From the NCBI GenBank assembly GCA_947494095.1, contig CANLTI010000034.1, forward strand, positions 1 to 54,201: a DNA stretch of 54,201 bases, written 5' to 3'. Numbering within the stretch: position 1 is the first letter of the stretch; each line of letters opens with the position of its first letter. The notes beneath the pieces were generated by a model that ran no database searches, was not told the origin of the DNA, and worked only from the letters and a program-made list of their open reading frames with translations. The DNA comes from an uncultured Pseudomonadales bacterium (GTDB lineage: Bacteria > Pseudomonadota > Gammaproteobacteria > Pseudomonadales > Cellvibrionaceae). The position numbers and the translations under genes are program-made. This document shows, piece after piece, positions 38,425-46,647 of the stretch.

Positions 38425-39165
38425 GTCAGCCTGTCGAATTATTAAACGTTCGTAGCGGCGACAGCAAAAAAACGTGCCTCAAACCTCGATCCAAGCTTTT
38501 ACATATTCATATAAACAGCATCACCACGCATGTGACACACTAAAAATAAGTACGGCATCACAAAAAAAATAAAAACTAATCAAAAAAACATCCCTTAAAA
38601 ATAAAACCAAATAACTTGGTATATTTATTGTATGCTTGCGAATCTTACGTGCATTTAATGCTGTAATAATACAGCACCAACAACATCAAAGCCTTTTACT
38701 GACACACCGCACCATATTGGTGCGGTGTAATGCACCCAATAATACCCTTTAAATTGCGCACTCAAGGCTAATATCGCTCGTTAGCGATGCACCTTTAGTG
38801 CTTTAGTGTTATTCACCTAACACAAAAAAACGCCGGCAAGCAGGCGAGGCCTGCAAAAGTCACCACCAATAGATTGTCGCAAGAACACGGCAAGCACACA
38901 AAAACTAAAAAGCCAGGATTTACGCAACCAGCAAAACAAAAACACCCGAAACCGAAAAATCAACCGCAGCCAAACCAGCACACCGTTTTTACAGCCAACA
39001 CCTGCTAACCTAACACCTTAAATAGCCTTCACTTTAATGCTATACATTAAGAACAGTCGCAGCCGTGATAACAACCACCACCAAAGTAATCACGCTAACG
39101 ATCACAAGCGCCATAATGACTACAACAATACTGACACTCGCCGCTATGAGGCCCATTTATTGACA
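38425..39165. other. Gap of about 740 bp upstream of prsK with a perfect palindrome
   Basis: No gene was recognised. ACACCGCACCA-TAT-TGGTGCGGTGT (38704-38728) is a perfect 11-bp stem with a 3-nt loop, without a T-run. GCTGTA/TACAGC forms another near 38660. A sigma-54-like sequence TGGTATATTTATTGTAT (38617-38633) has GG and GT at the right spacing but GT in place of GC, so it is only a weak candidate promoter. The frame open from 39037 upstream of prsK is low in complexity (repeated N, H, D) and is not likely coding. Confidence 0.5.
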
Positions 39166-41217
39166 ATGACTTACAACAGCGCCACTTTTATTGCCTACTT
39201 AGGCGCGAGTGTTTTCTCGATTATTTTGATTTTTGCTTTTGCCTCTCAATTACGTACGCAAGCACTACGTCCGGCATTTGCGTTTGCTGCAGCCGCACAA
39301 TCTATTTGGCTGCTCGCCTCTAGCTACACCTTAGCGAGCCCTAGTGCCGAGTGGCTTAATTACACGCACCTGCTAGATACTGCGCAGCAGTTTTGCTGGC
39401 TGTGGGCACTCATCCAAGCCATGCAACAGCATTGCCAAAAAGCGCTGCCTATCAGCATTAGCAAAGGGTTTATTCCTTTTGGCATCGCTATCTTTTGCGC
39501 TCAACTACTCTTTAGTCGCACCAGCGAAATCCCTTTAAATATTATTTTTGCTATGCCAAGCACCATCATTAACTTGATTGGCCTGCTTTTCATACACCGA
39601 CTTTATTGCAGCGCGAGCAATGCGCGGTTACTCAAGCTTATTTGCCTCGCCCTTGGGGTAACCTTGTGCTACACCTGCTATCACAGCATTATTCAATTGA
39701 GCGGCTTTAGTGACGCGCCCGCCCTTAGTAGCACTCGCGCCACCATTACATTCATCTCGAGCCTTGCACTGCTCTTTGGCGCACTCACACTCCCCAAAGA
39801 AAACACCGAGCACCACGCTAGCTTGTCGCTATCGCGCCCCGTTATTTTATATCTATGCTTACTGAGCTTAAGTGCAGCAATCATTACAGTCTTTGCTTTG
39901 GCTAGCCTGTATATTCGCCGCTTTGGCGGTGGCATTGGCGAGGCAATGTATCTACTTGTGGTAGCCATCTCTATTATTGCAGTGGTGATGCTGCTCACCT
40001 CTACGGGGTTTCGCAACCTACTTAACGTACTGATTAATAAACATTTATTTAGCCACAAATACGATTATCGCAGCGAGTGGCTCAAGCTTATCGATGGATT
40101 GTCGAAACCCGCCAATGGCCCAGAAGCCTTAAGCATTGCCATTAACGCGGTGATGGCGATATTCAAAAGCTCAGGCGGCGCCTTGTACCTGCCTAAAGGC
40201 GATCAATTTCACCTCGCCTTTGGCACCAACATTAGTATCTCACACAAACAAACAGAGCCTCAAAATTCGTCTTTTTCACGCGTATTACGTGAATTTGAAT
40301 GGGTCTTCTTCCCGCGCTTGGCGCCCACTCAAACGCAACTTGACCGCTTTAACGAAACACTTCCTGACTGGATTCGCCTTATCGATAATGTGTGGCTAGT
40401 GATGCCATTAATTTATGAGACAAAACTCACAGGCTTTATTGTTTTGAGCGAGCCTAAGCTGTACACCAGCTTAAACTGGGAGGACTTAGACCTACTTAAA
40501 ATTACTGGCCGTCAGATAGCCAGCTATATTGAGGGGCACCGCAAATCTGAAGCACTCAGCGAAGCTAAGCAATTTGAAACTTTTAATAAGCTCTCTGCTT
40601 TTATTATGCATGACCTTAAAAACCTTATTGCACAGCAATCTCTACTCGTCGAAAATGCCGCCAAGCACAAAGACAACCCCGCCTTTATTGAAGACGCTTT
40701 TAGCACGATTGGCGGCTCGGTTGACCGACTGAATATTTTGTTACAAAAACTGCAACGCAGCGAGCCCGAAGCTGCGCGCCGCATTGACCTAAAACCCGTA
40801 CTCATCGAAGCATTAAGCCGCTGCAGCCGTGTACAACCTACGCCGAGTCTGCGCCTAGAAGCCAGCCACCTCAAGCTACTCGCCGCCCCCGACACACTGT
40901 GTATGGTATTTGTGCATCTTATTCAAAATGCTCAGGAGGCTACTCAAAGTTGCGGCTGTGTCGATATCCACATCAAACGCACCGAAAAAAACGTCATTAT
41001 CATCATTGACGATAACGGCAAAGGCATGGATGAACACTTTATTAAACACTCACTTTTTAAACCCTTTGAAACCACCAAAACCGGTAAAGGCATGGGTATC
41101 GGCGTTTATCAAGCCAAAGACTACCTTGAACATTTAGGCGGTAGCATTACTGTAGACAGCAAGATCAACGAAGGCACAACCTTCACCATCACACTGCCAC
41201 TACTCGCCGCTATCTAA
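39166..41217 (+). CDS. prsK: PEP-CTERM system histidine kinase PrsK
   Basis: This membrane sensor kinase of about 683 residues is paired with the regulator PrsR in organisms with exosortase/PEP-CTERM systems. The first 290 residues hold about eight membrane helices. A GAF-like domain follows (about 330-460) and then a kinase core. The H-box is SAFIMHDLKNLIAQQSLLVE, with the phospho-acceptor histidine in MHDLKN. The N-box is HLIQNAQEAT, the G1 box DDNGKGMDEH and the G2 box KTGKGMGIGVYQAKDYL. The start is uncertain: ATG 39166 or TTG 39160, with GAGG 8 bp before the TTG. It lies 52 bp upstream of prsR. Confidence 0.92.
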   Translation: MTYNSATFIAYLGASVFSIILIFAFASQLRTQALRPAFAFAAAAQSIWLLASSYTLASPSAEWLNYTHLLDTAQQFCWLWALIQAMQQHCQKALPISISKGFIPFGIAIFCAQLLFSRTSEIPLNIIFAMPSTIINLIGLLFIHRLYCSASNARLLKLICLALGVTLCYTCYHSIIQLSGFSDAPALSSTRATITFISSLALLFGALTLPKENTEHHASLSLSRPVILYLCLLSLSAAIITVFALASLYIRRFGGGIGEAMYLLVVAISIIAVVMLLTSTGFRNLLNVLINKHLFSHKYDYRSEWLKLIDGLSKPANGPEALSIAINAVMAIFKSSGGALYLPKGDQFHLAFGTNISISHKQTEPQNSSFSRVLREFEWVFFPRLAPTQTQLDRFNETLPDWIRLIDNVWLVMPLIYETKLTGFIVLSEPKLYTSLNWEDLDLLKITGRQIASYIEGHRKSEALSEAKQFETFNKLSAFIMHDLKNLIAQQSLLVENAAKHKDNPAFIEDAFSTIGGSVDRLNILLQKLQRSEPEAARRIDLKPVLIEALSRCSRVQPTPSLRLEASHLKLLAAPDTLCMVFVHLIQNAQEATQSCGCVDIHIKRTEKNVIIIIDDNGKGMDEHFIKHSLFKPFETTKTGKGMGIGVYQAKDYLEHLGGSITVDSKINEGTTFTITLPLLAAI

Positions 41218-41269
41218 TTATTCATTATTTATTTAATCACTCAAAACGCCCGCTCAAATAAGGCCACCA

Positions 41270-42619
41270 ATGACAAACGACAAACCTAAACTCTTAATTA
41301 TTGAAGATGATAAAGGCCTACAAAGCCAATTGCGTTGGCACTTTGACCAATACGACGTTAGCGTGGCGGGTAACCGCGAAGAGGCCATTACAGCCGTGCG
41401 GCTTAATGAACCCTCGGTTATTCTTCAAGACTTGGGCCTACCGCCTGATGAAGAGGGCGTTGAGGAAGGCTTTCACTGCATTCGCGAAATTAGCAACCTA
41501 CACCCCGATGCCAAAATTATTGTCATGACTGGCAATGCCGATTATGAAAACGCCGTGCGAGCCGTCGCTATGGGCGCGTATGACTTTTATCAAAAGCCAG
41601 TAAACGCCGAAACACTCGATTTGATTTTGCAGCGCGCTTTTCATATTTACCAGCTCGAAGAGCGTCATCGCAGAGAAGAAGATGTTCGCCAAGCACCCCT
41701 CCAAGACGTGATCGCGGGCGACCCAGCCATGCTCAAAGTCTGCCGCATGATAGAAAAGCTCGCCCCCTCTAACGTAACATGCACCCTAACGGGTGAAAGC
41801 GGCACGGGTAAAGAGGTGCTAACTAAAGCCCTGCACAAGCTCAGCCCACGCAACAAAAAGCGCCTAGTAGCCATTAATTGTGCTGCTGTCCCCGAAAACC
41901 TAATGGAAGCCGAGCTTTTTGGCTACGAAAAAGGCGCTTTTACCGGTGCCGCCAAACGCACACAAGGTAAAGTCGAGATGGCCCACGAGGGCACGTTGTT
42001 TTTGGATGAAATAGGCGATATGCCGCTGGTTTTACAGGCCAAGCTGTTACGCTTTTTACAAGAGCGTGTCATTGAGCGCGTCGGCGGGCGCGAAGAAATA
42101 CCCATTGATGTTCGCGTGGTGTGTGCAACCAACAAAAATCTCTTAGAAATGACTAAAGATGGCAGCTTTCGCGAAGACCTGTATTACCGCATCTGCGAAA
42201 TGGAAATTCATATTCCTCCTTTGCGCGAGCGTCACGGCGACAAACTATTACTCGCTCGCCATTTTTTAAACATGTATAACCTACAAAATGGCACCCATAT
42301 TACAGGCTTCTCACCCGATGCTGTCGACACAATTGACAGTTATCCATGGCCGGGGAATATTCGTGAAATGGAAAACCGTATTAAGCGGGCGCTGGTTATG
42401 TGCGACGGCAAACTCATTACAACAGATGACTTAGGTATGCATAATAGCGAAAATACCTTCCTAAACCTGCGACAGGTACGCTATCAAGCCGAAAAAACAG
42501 CCATTGTTCGCGCTTTGGGTATGACCGAGAGCAATATTTCTGCCACAGCAAAACTGCTCGGTGTAACCCGCCCAACACTCTACGACCTAATGAAAAAATA
42601 CAACATCAATACTAATTGA
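41270..42619 (+). CDS. prsR: PEP-CTERM system sigma-54-dependent response regulator PrsR
   Basis: This 449-residue activator has a receiver domain with phospho-aspartate in VILQDLGLPPDEEG. An AAA+ sigma-54 activation domain has Walker A TGESGTGKEVLTKALH, the GAFTGA loop in YEKGAFTGAAKRT and the Walker B region GTLFLDEIGDMP. A C-terminal Fis-type helix-turn-helix is NISATAKLLGVTRPTLYDLMKK. All elements needed for ATP-driven opening of sigma-54 promoters are intact. It forms a pair with PrsK, and a matching -24/-12 promoter lies 173 bp downstream. Confidence 0.95.
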   Translation: MTNDKPKLLIIEDDKGLQSQLRWHFDQYDVSVAGNREEAITAVRLNEPSVILQDLGLPPDEEGVEEGFHCIREISNLHPDAKIIVMTGNADYENAVRAVAMGAYDFYQKPVNAETLDLILQRAFHIYQLEERHRREEDVRQAPLQDVIAGDPAMLKVCRMIEKLAPSNVTCTLTGESGTGKEVLTKALHKLSPRNKKRLVAINCAAVPENLMEAELFGYEKGAFTGAAKRTQGKVEMAHEGTLFLDEIGDMPLVLQAKLLRFLQERVIERVGGREEIPIDVRVVCATNKNLLEMTKDGSFREDLYYRICEMEIHIPPLRERHGDKLLLARHFLNMYNLQNGTHITGFSPDAVDTIDSYPWPGNIREMENRIKRALVMCDGKLITTDDLGMHNSENTFLNLRQVRYQAEKTAIVRALGMTESNISATAKLLGVTRPTLYDLMKKYNINTN

Positions 42620-42791
42620 TGATTAAATTAAGATATAAAGATCACGAGTGTCGACAAAATATACATAAGTGTAACCGTGAGTATAAATAGCCGGTAACAC
42701 CCCTAAAAGTCATTTTGCAACTAAACAATAAAACAATATAAATCAACGCCTTAAAAAATTAACGTCGTAACTTTTGGTAACAAAAAAAACA

Positions 42792-42808
42792 TGGCACACT
42801 CCCTGCTT
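42792..42808 (+). promoter_or_regulatory. Sigma-54 (-24/-12) promoter
   Basis: TGGCACACTCCCTGCTT has the GG at -25/-24 and the GC at -13/-12 with exact 12-bp spacing and matches TGGCAC-N5-TGC. Transcription should start near 42818, giving about 84 nt of leader before the small gene at 42902. It lies next to prsR, a sigma-54 activator. Genes for PEP-CTERM proteins in PrsR-containing bacteria typically have such promoters. Confidence 0.88.
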
Positions 42809-42901
42809 ATACGATAGTATCAATAACGAACTGGCCACAAAGCGAGTTGGTTAAAACTACTACACGCTCCAGCCTATTCTAGGCTGACCAAGGAGAGTTT
42901 T

Positions 42902-43084
42902 ATGAAAGGTAATATTAAATTTTTAAGCAAAGCCCTATTCGTTGTTGCGGTATTTGCACAAACCTCGACTGCTGATACCGTGCTACCTATTATTGGCAGC
43001 AGTAGCTTTAATGAGCCACTGTATCTCAGTATTTGCGGGCTGGGCCTTTTGATCTTAGGTATGAAAAGCAAGCCCTCTATCTAA
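42902..43084 (+). CDS. 60-residue exported protein with degenerate PEP-CTERM-like tail
   Basis: Preceded by a strong AAGGAGAG ribosome-binding site 6 bp from the ATG. Residues 1-24 form a signal peptide (KALFVVAVFAQTSTA), leaving about 15 residues (TVLPIIGSSSF) before a tail of FNEPLYLSICGLGLLILG and a basic end (MKSKPSI). The order EP, hydrophobic helix rich in LGLL, then basic residues is that of the PEP-CTERM exosortase sorting signal, with N in place of the first proline. A tiny mature chain like this is unusual. It is expressed from the sigma-54 promoter at 42792 and followed by a terminator. If it is not an exosortase substrate, it could be a small membrane peptide. Confidence 0.7.
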   Translation: MKGNIKFLSKALFVVAVFAQTSTADTVLPIIGSSSFNEPLYLSICGLGLLILGMKSKPSI

Positions 43085-43227
43085 TACTTGATCGCTAATA
43101 TTTGATAGAGAGCGCTTCTCAACAGCGACACACTTTTTCTTGAATAGGCAAGTACTGATCACAAGCACTAACCAAGTACGAATTAAGTACTACAAGCAAA
43201 CACTGCTCAAGCACTACAACCCAAGCG

Positions 43228-43251
43228 GCGCCCACTATGGCGCTTTTTTTT
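43228..43251 (+). terminator. Terminator after the small PEP-CTERM-like gene
   Basis: Stem GCGCC, loop CACTAT, stem GGCGC, followed by eight T. It ends the sigma-54 transcript. Confidence 0.85.
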
Positions 43252-43303
43252 GGCTAATCGATCGAGGTTAATGCATAGATTTTGATTATTCGATGTATGC
43301 CTT

Positions 43304-43347
43304 AATGAATAGCTCGATAATGAATAGCTCGATAATGAATAGCTCGA
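43304..43347. repeat. Tandem array, 15-bp unit AATGAATAGCTCGAT, three copies
   Basis: Copies at 43304-43318, 43319-43333 and 43334-43347 (last base differs). TAGCTCG recurs twice more up to about 43367. It lies in the upstream region of the glycosyl-transferase gene. Confidence 0.9.
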
Positions 43348-43508
43348 GGCTTGATTAAATAGCTCGCAGATAAGTGAATAACTTGAGGGTTAATCAATGG
43401 ACTCCTGATAAGGGGCAAGACAATAATAGAATGCAGCGCGCAGCGATAAAGGCGCATTCCTACAGCAACTGCTATACTGGCTCAACACAATATAGGCAAC
43501 GACAAGTC

Positions 43509-44942
43509 ATGTATTCAACCCCACAAAAGCCCAGCCTTACTCGCTCTAAACGCCTATTACAAAACCACGATACCCTCGCCCAATGGATTCAACACAGCCT
43601 CAATCTTTTGGTAGTTGGCGTCACGCTCATCGCCTTAGCACTGTGGCGAGACGGCATTATGGGTGACCATTACCGCGTCATGCTGGGATTTTCTTTATTG
43701 ATCATGACGATTATCTATAACTGGTTTGGCGTATTTAGGCGATTTGAAAGCCTTTTTGGTGGCATGCAACATTTAGCACGCGCTTGGGGCACAGTGATTA
43801 TTATTCTTGCCTGGCTCGCTTTTTTGACAAAAACCTCAGAAGCTTACTCGCGCCAAGTGATTGTTTATTGGGTCTTTATTGCTTATGTACTGCAGGTGGC
43901 GGTGCTTTACTTAACCCATACAATACACGCGGTATATCGCACACAGTATCGCGCACGCATGCCCGCTATTATTATTGGTACCGGCAGCATGGCACAACAC
44001 CTCGCCAAATCCATCAGTAATAACACCTGGCTTAATGACAAAATTATTGGCGTTGTTGGCGCCCACAAAGAGACGCAAGAGCATTGGGGCGATAGCGATA
44101 TACCGCTACTCGGCACAGAAAGCGACATACCTACACTGATTGATCAGTACGCCGTAAAGCGGGTCTACATGGCGCTACCGCTGGCCGATAGCAGCCGCAT
44201 TCAAGACATTCAAAATACGCTATTTGAATACAATATCGACCTCATCTGGGCACCCGATATTTTTTCGCTGCATTTGCTCAATCATAGCGTTCGCGAAGCC
44301 GGTGGCGTACCGCTGATTAACCTCAATGAAACACCACTGCGCGCTGGTGGCCCTGCTTTTATGAAAGACCTTATGGATAAAACCATTGCCTTGTGTGCGA
44401 TTATTGCTTTGTCACCGCTATTAATTAGCGCGGCACTGGCCGTTAAGCTGAACTCTAAGGGGCCAATTATTTTTAAGCAGGTACGCGATGGCTGGGACGG
44501 TAAAAAGTTTTACGTCTTTAAGTTTCGCAGTATGTATCAACATCAAGCCAAAGACATTGTCGAGCAAGCCAAGCGCAGCGATAGCCGCATCACCTCTGTA
44601 GGCCGCTTTTTGCGCCGCAGCAGTATCGATGAGCTGCCGCAACTTTTTAATGTACTCAACGGCAGTATGTCTCTCGTTGGGCCGCGACCGCATGCCGAGT
44701 CTCACAACCAATATTACTCCGATAAGGTTAACGCCTATCTCGCTCGGCATCGCATTAAACCCGGCATTACCGGGCTTGCACAAATTAACGGCTGCCGAGG
44801 CGAAACCGAAGATATTAAAGACATGGCAAAACGCGTTGAATATGACTTAGCGTATATTGCCAATTGGTCACCTATGCTCGACATTCAGATTCTGATTGCT
44901 ACCCCCATGCGGCTCATCTCTAAAGCCGGCAACGCCTACTAG
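43509..44942 (+). CDS. Undecaprenyl-phosphate glucose/sugar phosphotransferase (WcaJ-like)
   Basis: This protein of about 477 residues initiates exopolysaccharide repeat-unit synthesis by moving a sugar phosphate onto undecaprenyl phosphate. There are four N-terminal membrane helices, then a CoA-binding-like middle domain ([17 protein letters not shown]). The C-terminal bacterial sugar transferase domain has [38 protein letters not shown] and [19 protein letters not shown]. The start is uncertain: the frame is open from GTG 43374, but MYSTPQKPS at 43509 fits the family length. Exosortase and EPS genes often lie next to prsK/prsR; no other EPS gene is seen here. Confidence 0.9.
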   Translation: MYSTPQKPSLTRSKRLLQNHDTLAQWIQHSLNLLVVGVTLIALALWRDGIMGDHYRVMLGFSLLIMTIIYNWFGVFRRFESLFGGMQHLARAWGTVIIILAWLAFLTKTSEAYSRQVIVYWVFIAYVLQVAVLYLTHTIHAVYRTQYRARMPAIIIGTGSMAQHLAKSISNNTWLNDKIIGVVGAHKETQEHWGDSDIPLLGTESDIPTLIDQYAVKRVYMALPLADSSRIQDIQNTLFEYNIDLIWAPDIFSLHLLNHSVREAGGVPLINLNETPLRAGGPAFMKDLMDKTIALCAIIALSPLLISAALAVKLNSKGPIIFKQVRDGWDGKKFYVFKFRSMYQHQAKDIVEQAKRSDSRITSVGRFLRRSSIDELPQLFNVLNGSMSLVGPRPHAESHNQYYSDKVNAYLARHRIKPGITGLAQINGCRGETEDIKDMAKRVEYDLAYIANWSPMLDIQILIATPMRLISKAGNAY

Positions 44943-44961
44943 CACTCGCGCTCCCAAATAG

Positions 44962-45192
44962 CTAAGGCGTAGGCCCTTTCATGCCTCTTAACGGCTCAAG
45001 CACACGCTCTTGCCCATGGGTTTTGATATTTAGCAGTAAAGCCAATAACTGCCCCAATGGCCCTTCGGGCAAGCCCTTATCAGCCAACCACAATAAATAC
45101 TCTTCGGGTACATCCATCAGAACCTTGCCCGCATGCTTACCAAAAGGCATTTTTTGATTGGCCAACGCCAGTAGGTGTTTTTCTTCGATCAT
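44962..45192 (-). CDS. DUF3820 family protein
   Basis: This 76-residue protein carries the DUF3820 core MPFGKHAGKVLMDVPEEYLLWLADKG. The family is found as a small stand-alone protein in gammaproteobacteria and fused to exonuclease domains elsewhere; the role is unknown. It is transcribed away from mgsA, which begins 70 bp past its start. Confidence 0.85.
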   Translation of the reverse strand: MIEEKHLLALANQKMPFGKHAGKVLMDVPEEYLLWLADKGLPEGPLGQLLALLLNIKTHGQERVLEPLRGMKGPTP

Positions 45193-45262
45193 TCGTTATA
45201 CCCTATGATTATCGGCTATGCTAGCCACTTAAAAACCACGCCATGTTGAAGAGAATTACACA

Positions 45263-45727
45263 ATGGATTTTACCCTTGCCACATTACCTCAGCAAAAAAC
45301 CATTGCATTAGTCGCACACGATAATCGAAAAAAGGCACTAATAGAATGGGTCACCAAACATAAACAGCTCTTAAGCTTACACTCATTATGCGCGACAGGT
45401 ACCACTGGGCAGCGTATTGAGCAAGTCATCGCTTTACCTGTCAGGCAATTTTTGAGTGGGCCGCTAGGGGGCGATCAGCAAATTGGTAGCCAAATTGCTG
45501 AAGGCAACATTCACTGCTTAATCTTTTTTTGGGACCCATTTGAACCCATGCCCCACGACCCCGATGTTAAAGCTCTGCTGCGCTTAGCCTCTGTGTGGAA
45601 TATTCCTGTCGCCTGCAATAGCAGCACTGCCGACCTTATGATTTCTAGCCCGTTATTCACACAAGAACATACCCGCGAAATTCCCGACTACGAACAATAT
45701 TCGGCCGCTAGAGCCTCAAAGACATAA
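45263..45727 (+). CDS. mgsA: Methylglyoxal synthase
   Basis: This 154-residue enzyme converts dihydroxyacetone phosphate to methylglyoxal and phosphate, a bypass of lower glycolysis under phosphate stress. The signatures are [28 protein letters not shown], the catalytic aspartate in [39 protein letters not shown] and [13 protein letters not shown]. The length matches MgsA of Escherichia coli (152). Confidence 0.97.
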   Translation: MDFTLATLPQQKTIALVAHDNRKKALIEWVTKHKQLLSLHSLCATGTTGQRIEQVIALPVRQFLSGPLGGDQQIGSQIAEGNIHCLIFFWDPFEPMPHDPDVKALLRLASVWNIPVACNSSTADLMISSPLFTQEHTREIPDYEQYSAARASKT

Positions 45728-45752
45728 ACACTAAGCCCAGCCAAAAACGCAC

Positions 45753-45906
45753 TATGGGGCGAGGCAATAATAGTTTGTCCAATGAGGCGTAGGTTTCTGT
45801 TTTCTCGACAAGGGGCGCATGCCTGGGCATGTAACGCTTTGAGCAACACAGCAGAGGAAGTAGAAAACACGTATTATTGGATCATGTATTTTTTCCTCGT
45901 CCCTAT
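45753..45906. mobile_element. Second MITE family, 148-bp copy with 3-bp duplication
   Basis: The left end GGGGCGAGGCAATAATAG (45756) and right end TATTTTTTCCTCGTCCC (ending 45903) are inverted repeats with a few mismatches. The flanks are TAT on both sides. The left arm matches the copy at 25612. The interior contains no transposase. It lies 25 bp after the mgsA stop. Confidence 0.82.
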
Positions 45907-45950
45907 ATTTAGCGTCATTCATTATCAACAATTAATAACCAGCCACCAAC

Positions 45951-45985
45951 AACCAATAACCAATAACCAATAACCAATAACCAAT
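45951..45985. repeat. Tandem array, 7-bp unit AACCAAT, five copies
   Basis: Five perfect copies (35 bp), 25 bp upstream of the chalcone-isomerase-like gene. Confidence 0.92.
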
Positions 45986-46010
45986 CAATACTAATAACAA
46001 GAGACATCCG

Positions 46011-46568
46011 ATGAAAAATTTATTGACTTTAATTGTCATTGCATTTGTTAGCGTCGCCGCTCAAGCAAAAGATATTGCAGGTATCGAACTCCCCGACCAG
46101 CTTACCCACCAACAAAAAATACTGACTTTAAATGGGGCGGGCATCAGAACTAAACTTTTCCTCGATATTTATGCGGCAGGGTTATATTTATCCACGCCTT
46201 CAAATAACAACCAAGCCATCATTCAAACAGATAGCCCCATGGCACTAAAACTGCATATTATATCGGGATTATTAAGCTCGGATAAAATGAAAAAAGCAAC
46301 GCGTGAGGGCTTTGAAAAATCAACACAAGGCAATACCGCTCCCATACAAAAAACCATAGACGCCCTTATTGATACCTTTAAAGAAGATATCAATAAAAAT
46401 GACATTTTTGATTTTATTTATGAGCCAGGCACAGGCCTGCATGTTGTCAAAAATGGTACGCTCAAAACCACACTCAAAGGGCTAGCATTCAAACAGGCTT
46501 TTTTTGGTATTTGGTTATCCGATCGACCTGTTCAAAAAAGCCTAAAAAAAGGGCTACTTAAGCCATAA
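46011..46568 (+). CDS. Chalcone isomerase-like exported protein
   Basis: This 185-residue protein has a signal peptide (LLTLIVIAFVSVAAQA) and a chalcone-isomerase-like domain with KDIAGIELPDQL, LNGAGIRTKLFLDIYAAGLYL and FKQAFFGIWLSDRPVQKSLKKGLL. In bacteria this family has no proven flavonoid role; some members bind fatty acids. An AGAGACATCCG stretch precedes the ATG. It is followed by a convergent ABC transporter gene. Confidence 0.88.
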   Translation: MKNLLTLIVIAFVSVAAQAKDIAGIELPDQLTHQQKILTLNGAGIRTKLFLDIYAAGLYLSTPSNNNQAIIQTDSPMALKLHIISGLLSSDKMKKATREGFEKSTQGNTAPIQKTIDALIDTFKEDINKNDIFDFIYEPGTGLHVVKNGTLKTTLKGLAFKQAFFGIWLSDRPVQKSLKKGLLKP

Positions 46569-46588
46569 CTTATAAATCACGTGCCAAG

Positions 46589-46624
46589 CAGCTGACTATT
46601 CAACAATAGAGAATGTGTCAGCTG
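46589..46624. terminator. Inverted repeat between convergent genes
   Basis: CAGCTGAC (46589-46596) pairs with GTCAGCTG (46617-46624) around 20 nt. It has no T-run, so termination is a guess from its place between two converging genes. Confidence 0.4.
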
Positions 46625-46647
46625 AGTGTCATTGTAGTTGCAATGTA

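Noticed and set aside
38617..38633. Sigma-54 promoter upstream of prsK
   Set aside because: The -12 GC is replaced by GT in a very AT-rich context, and no gene start is close.
39037..39165. Longer prsK start at 39037
   Set aside because: The added 43 residues are a low-complexity stretch of N, D, H and R; the membrane-helix start fits the family better.
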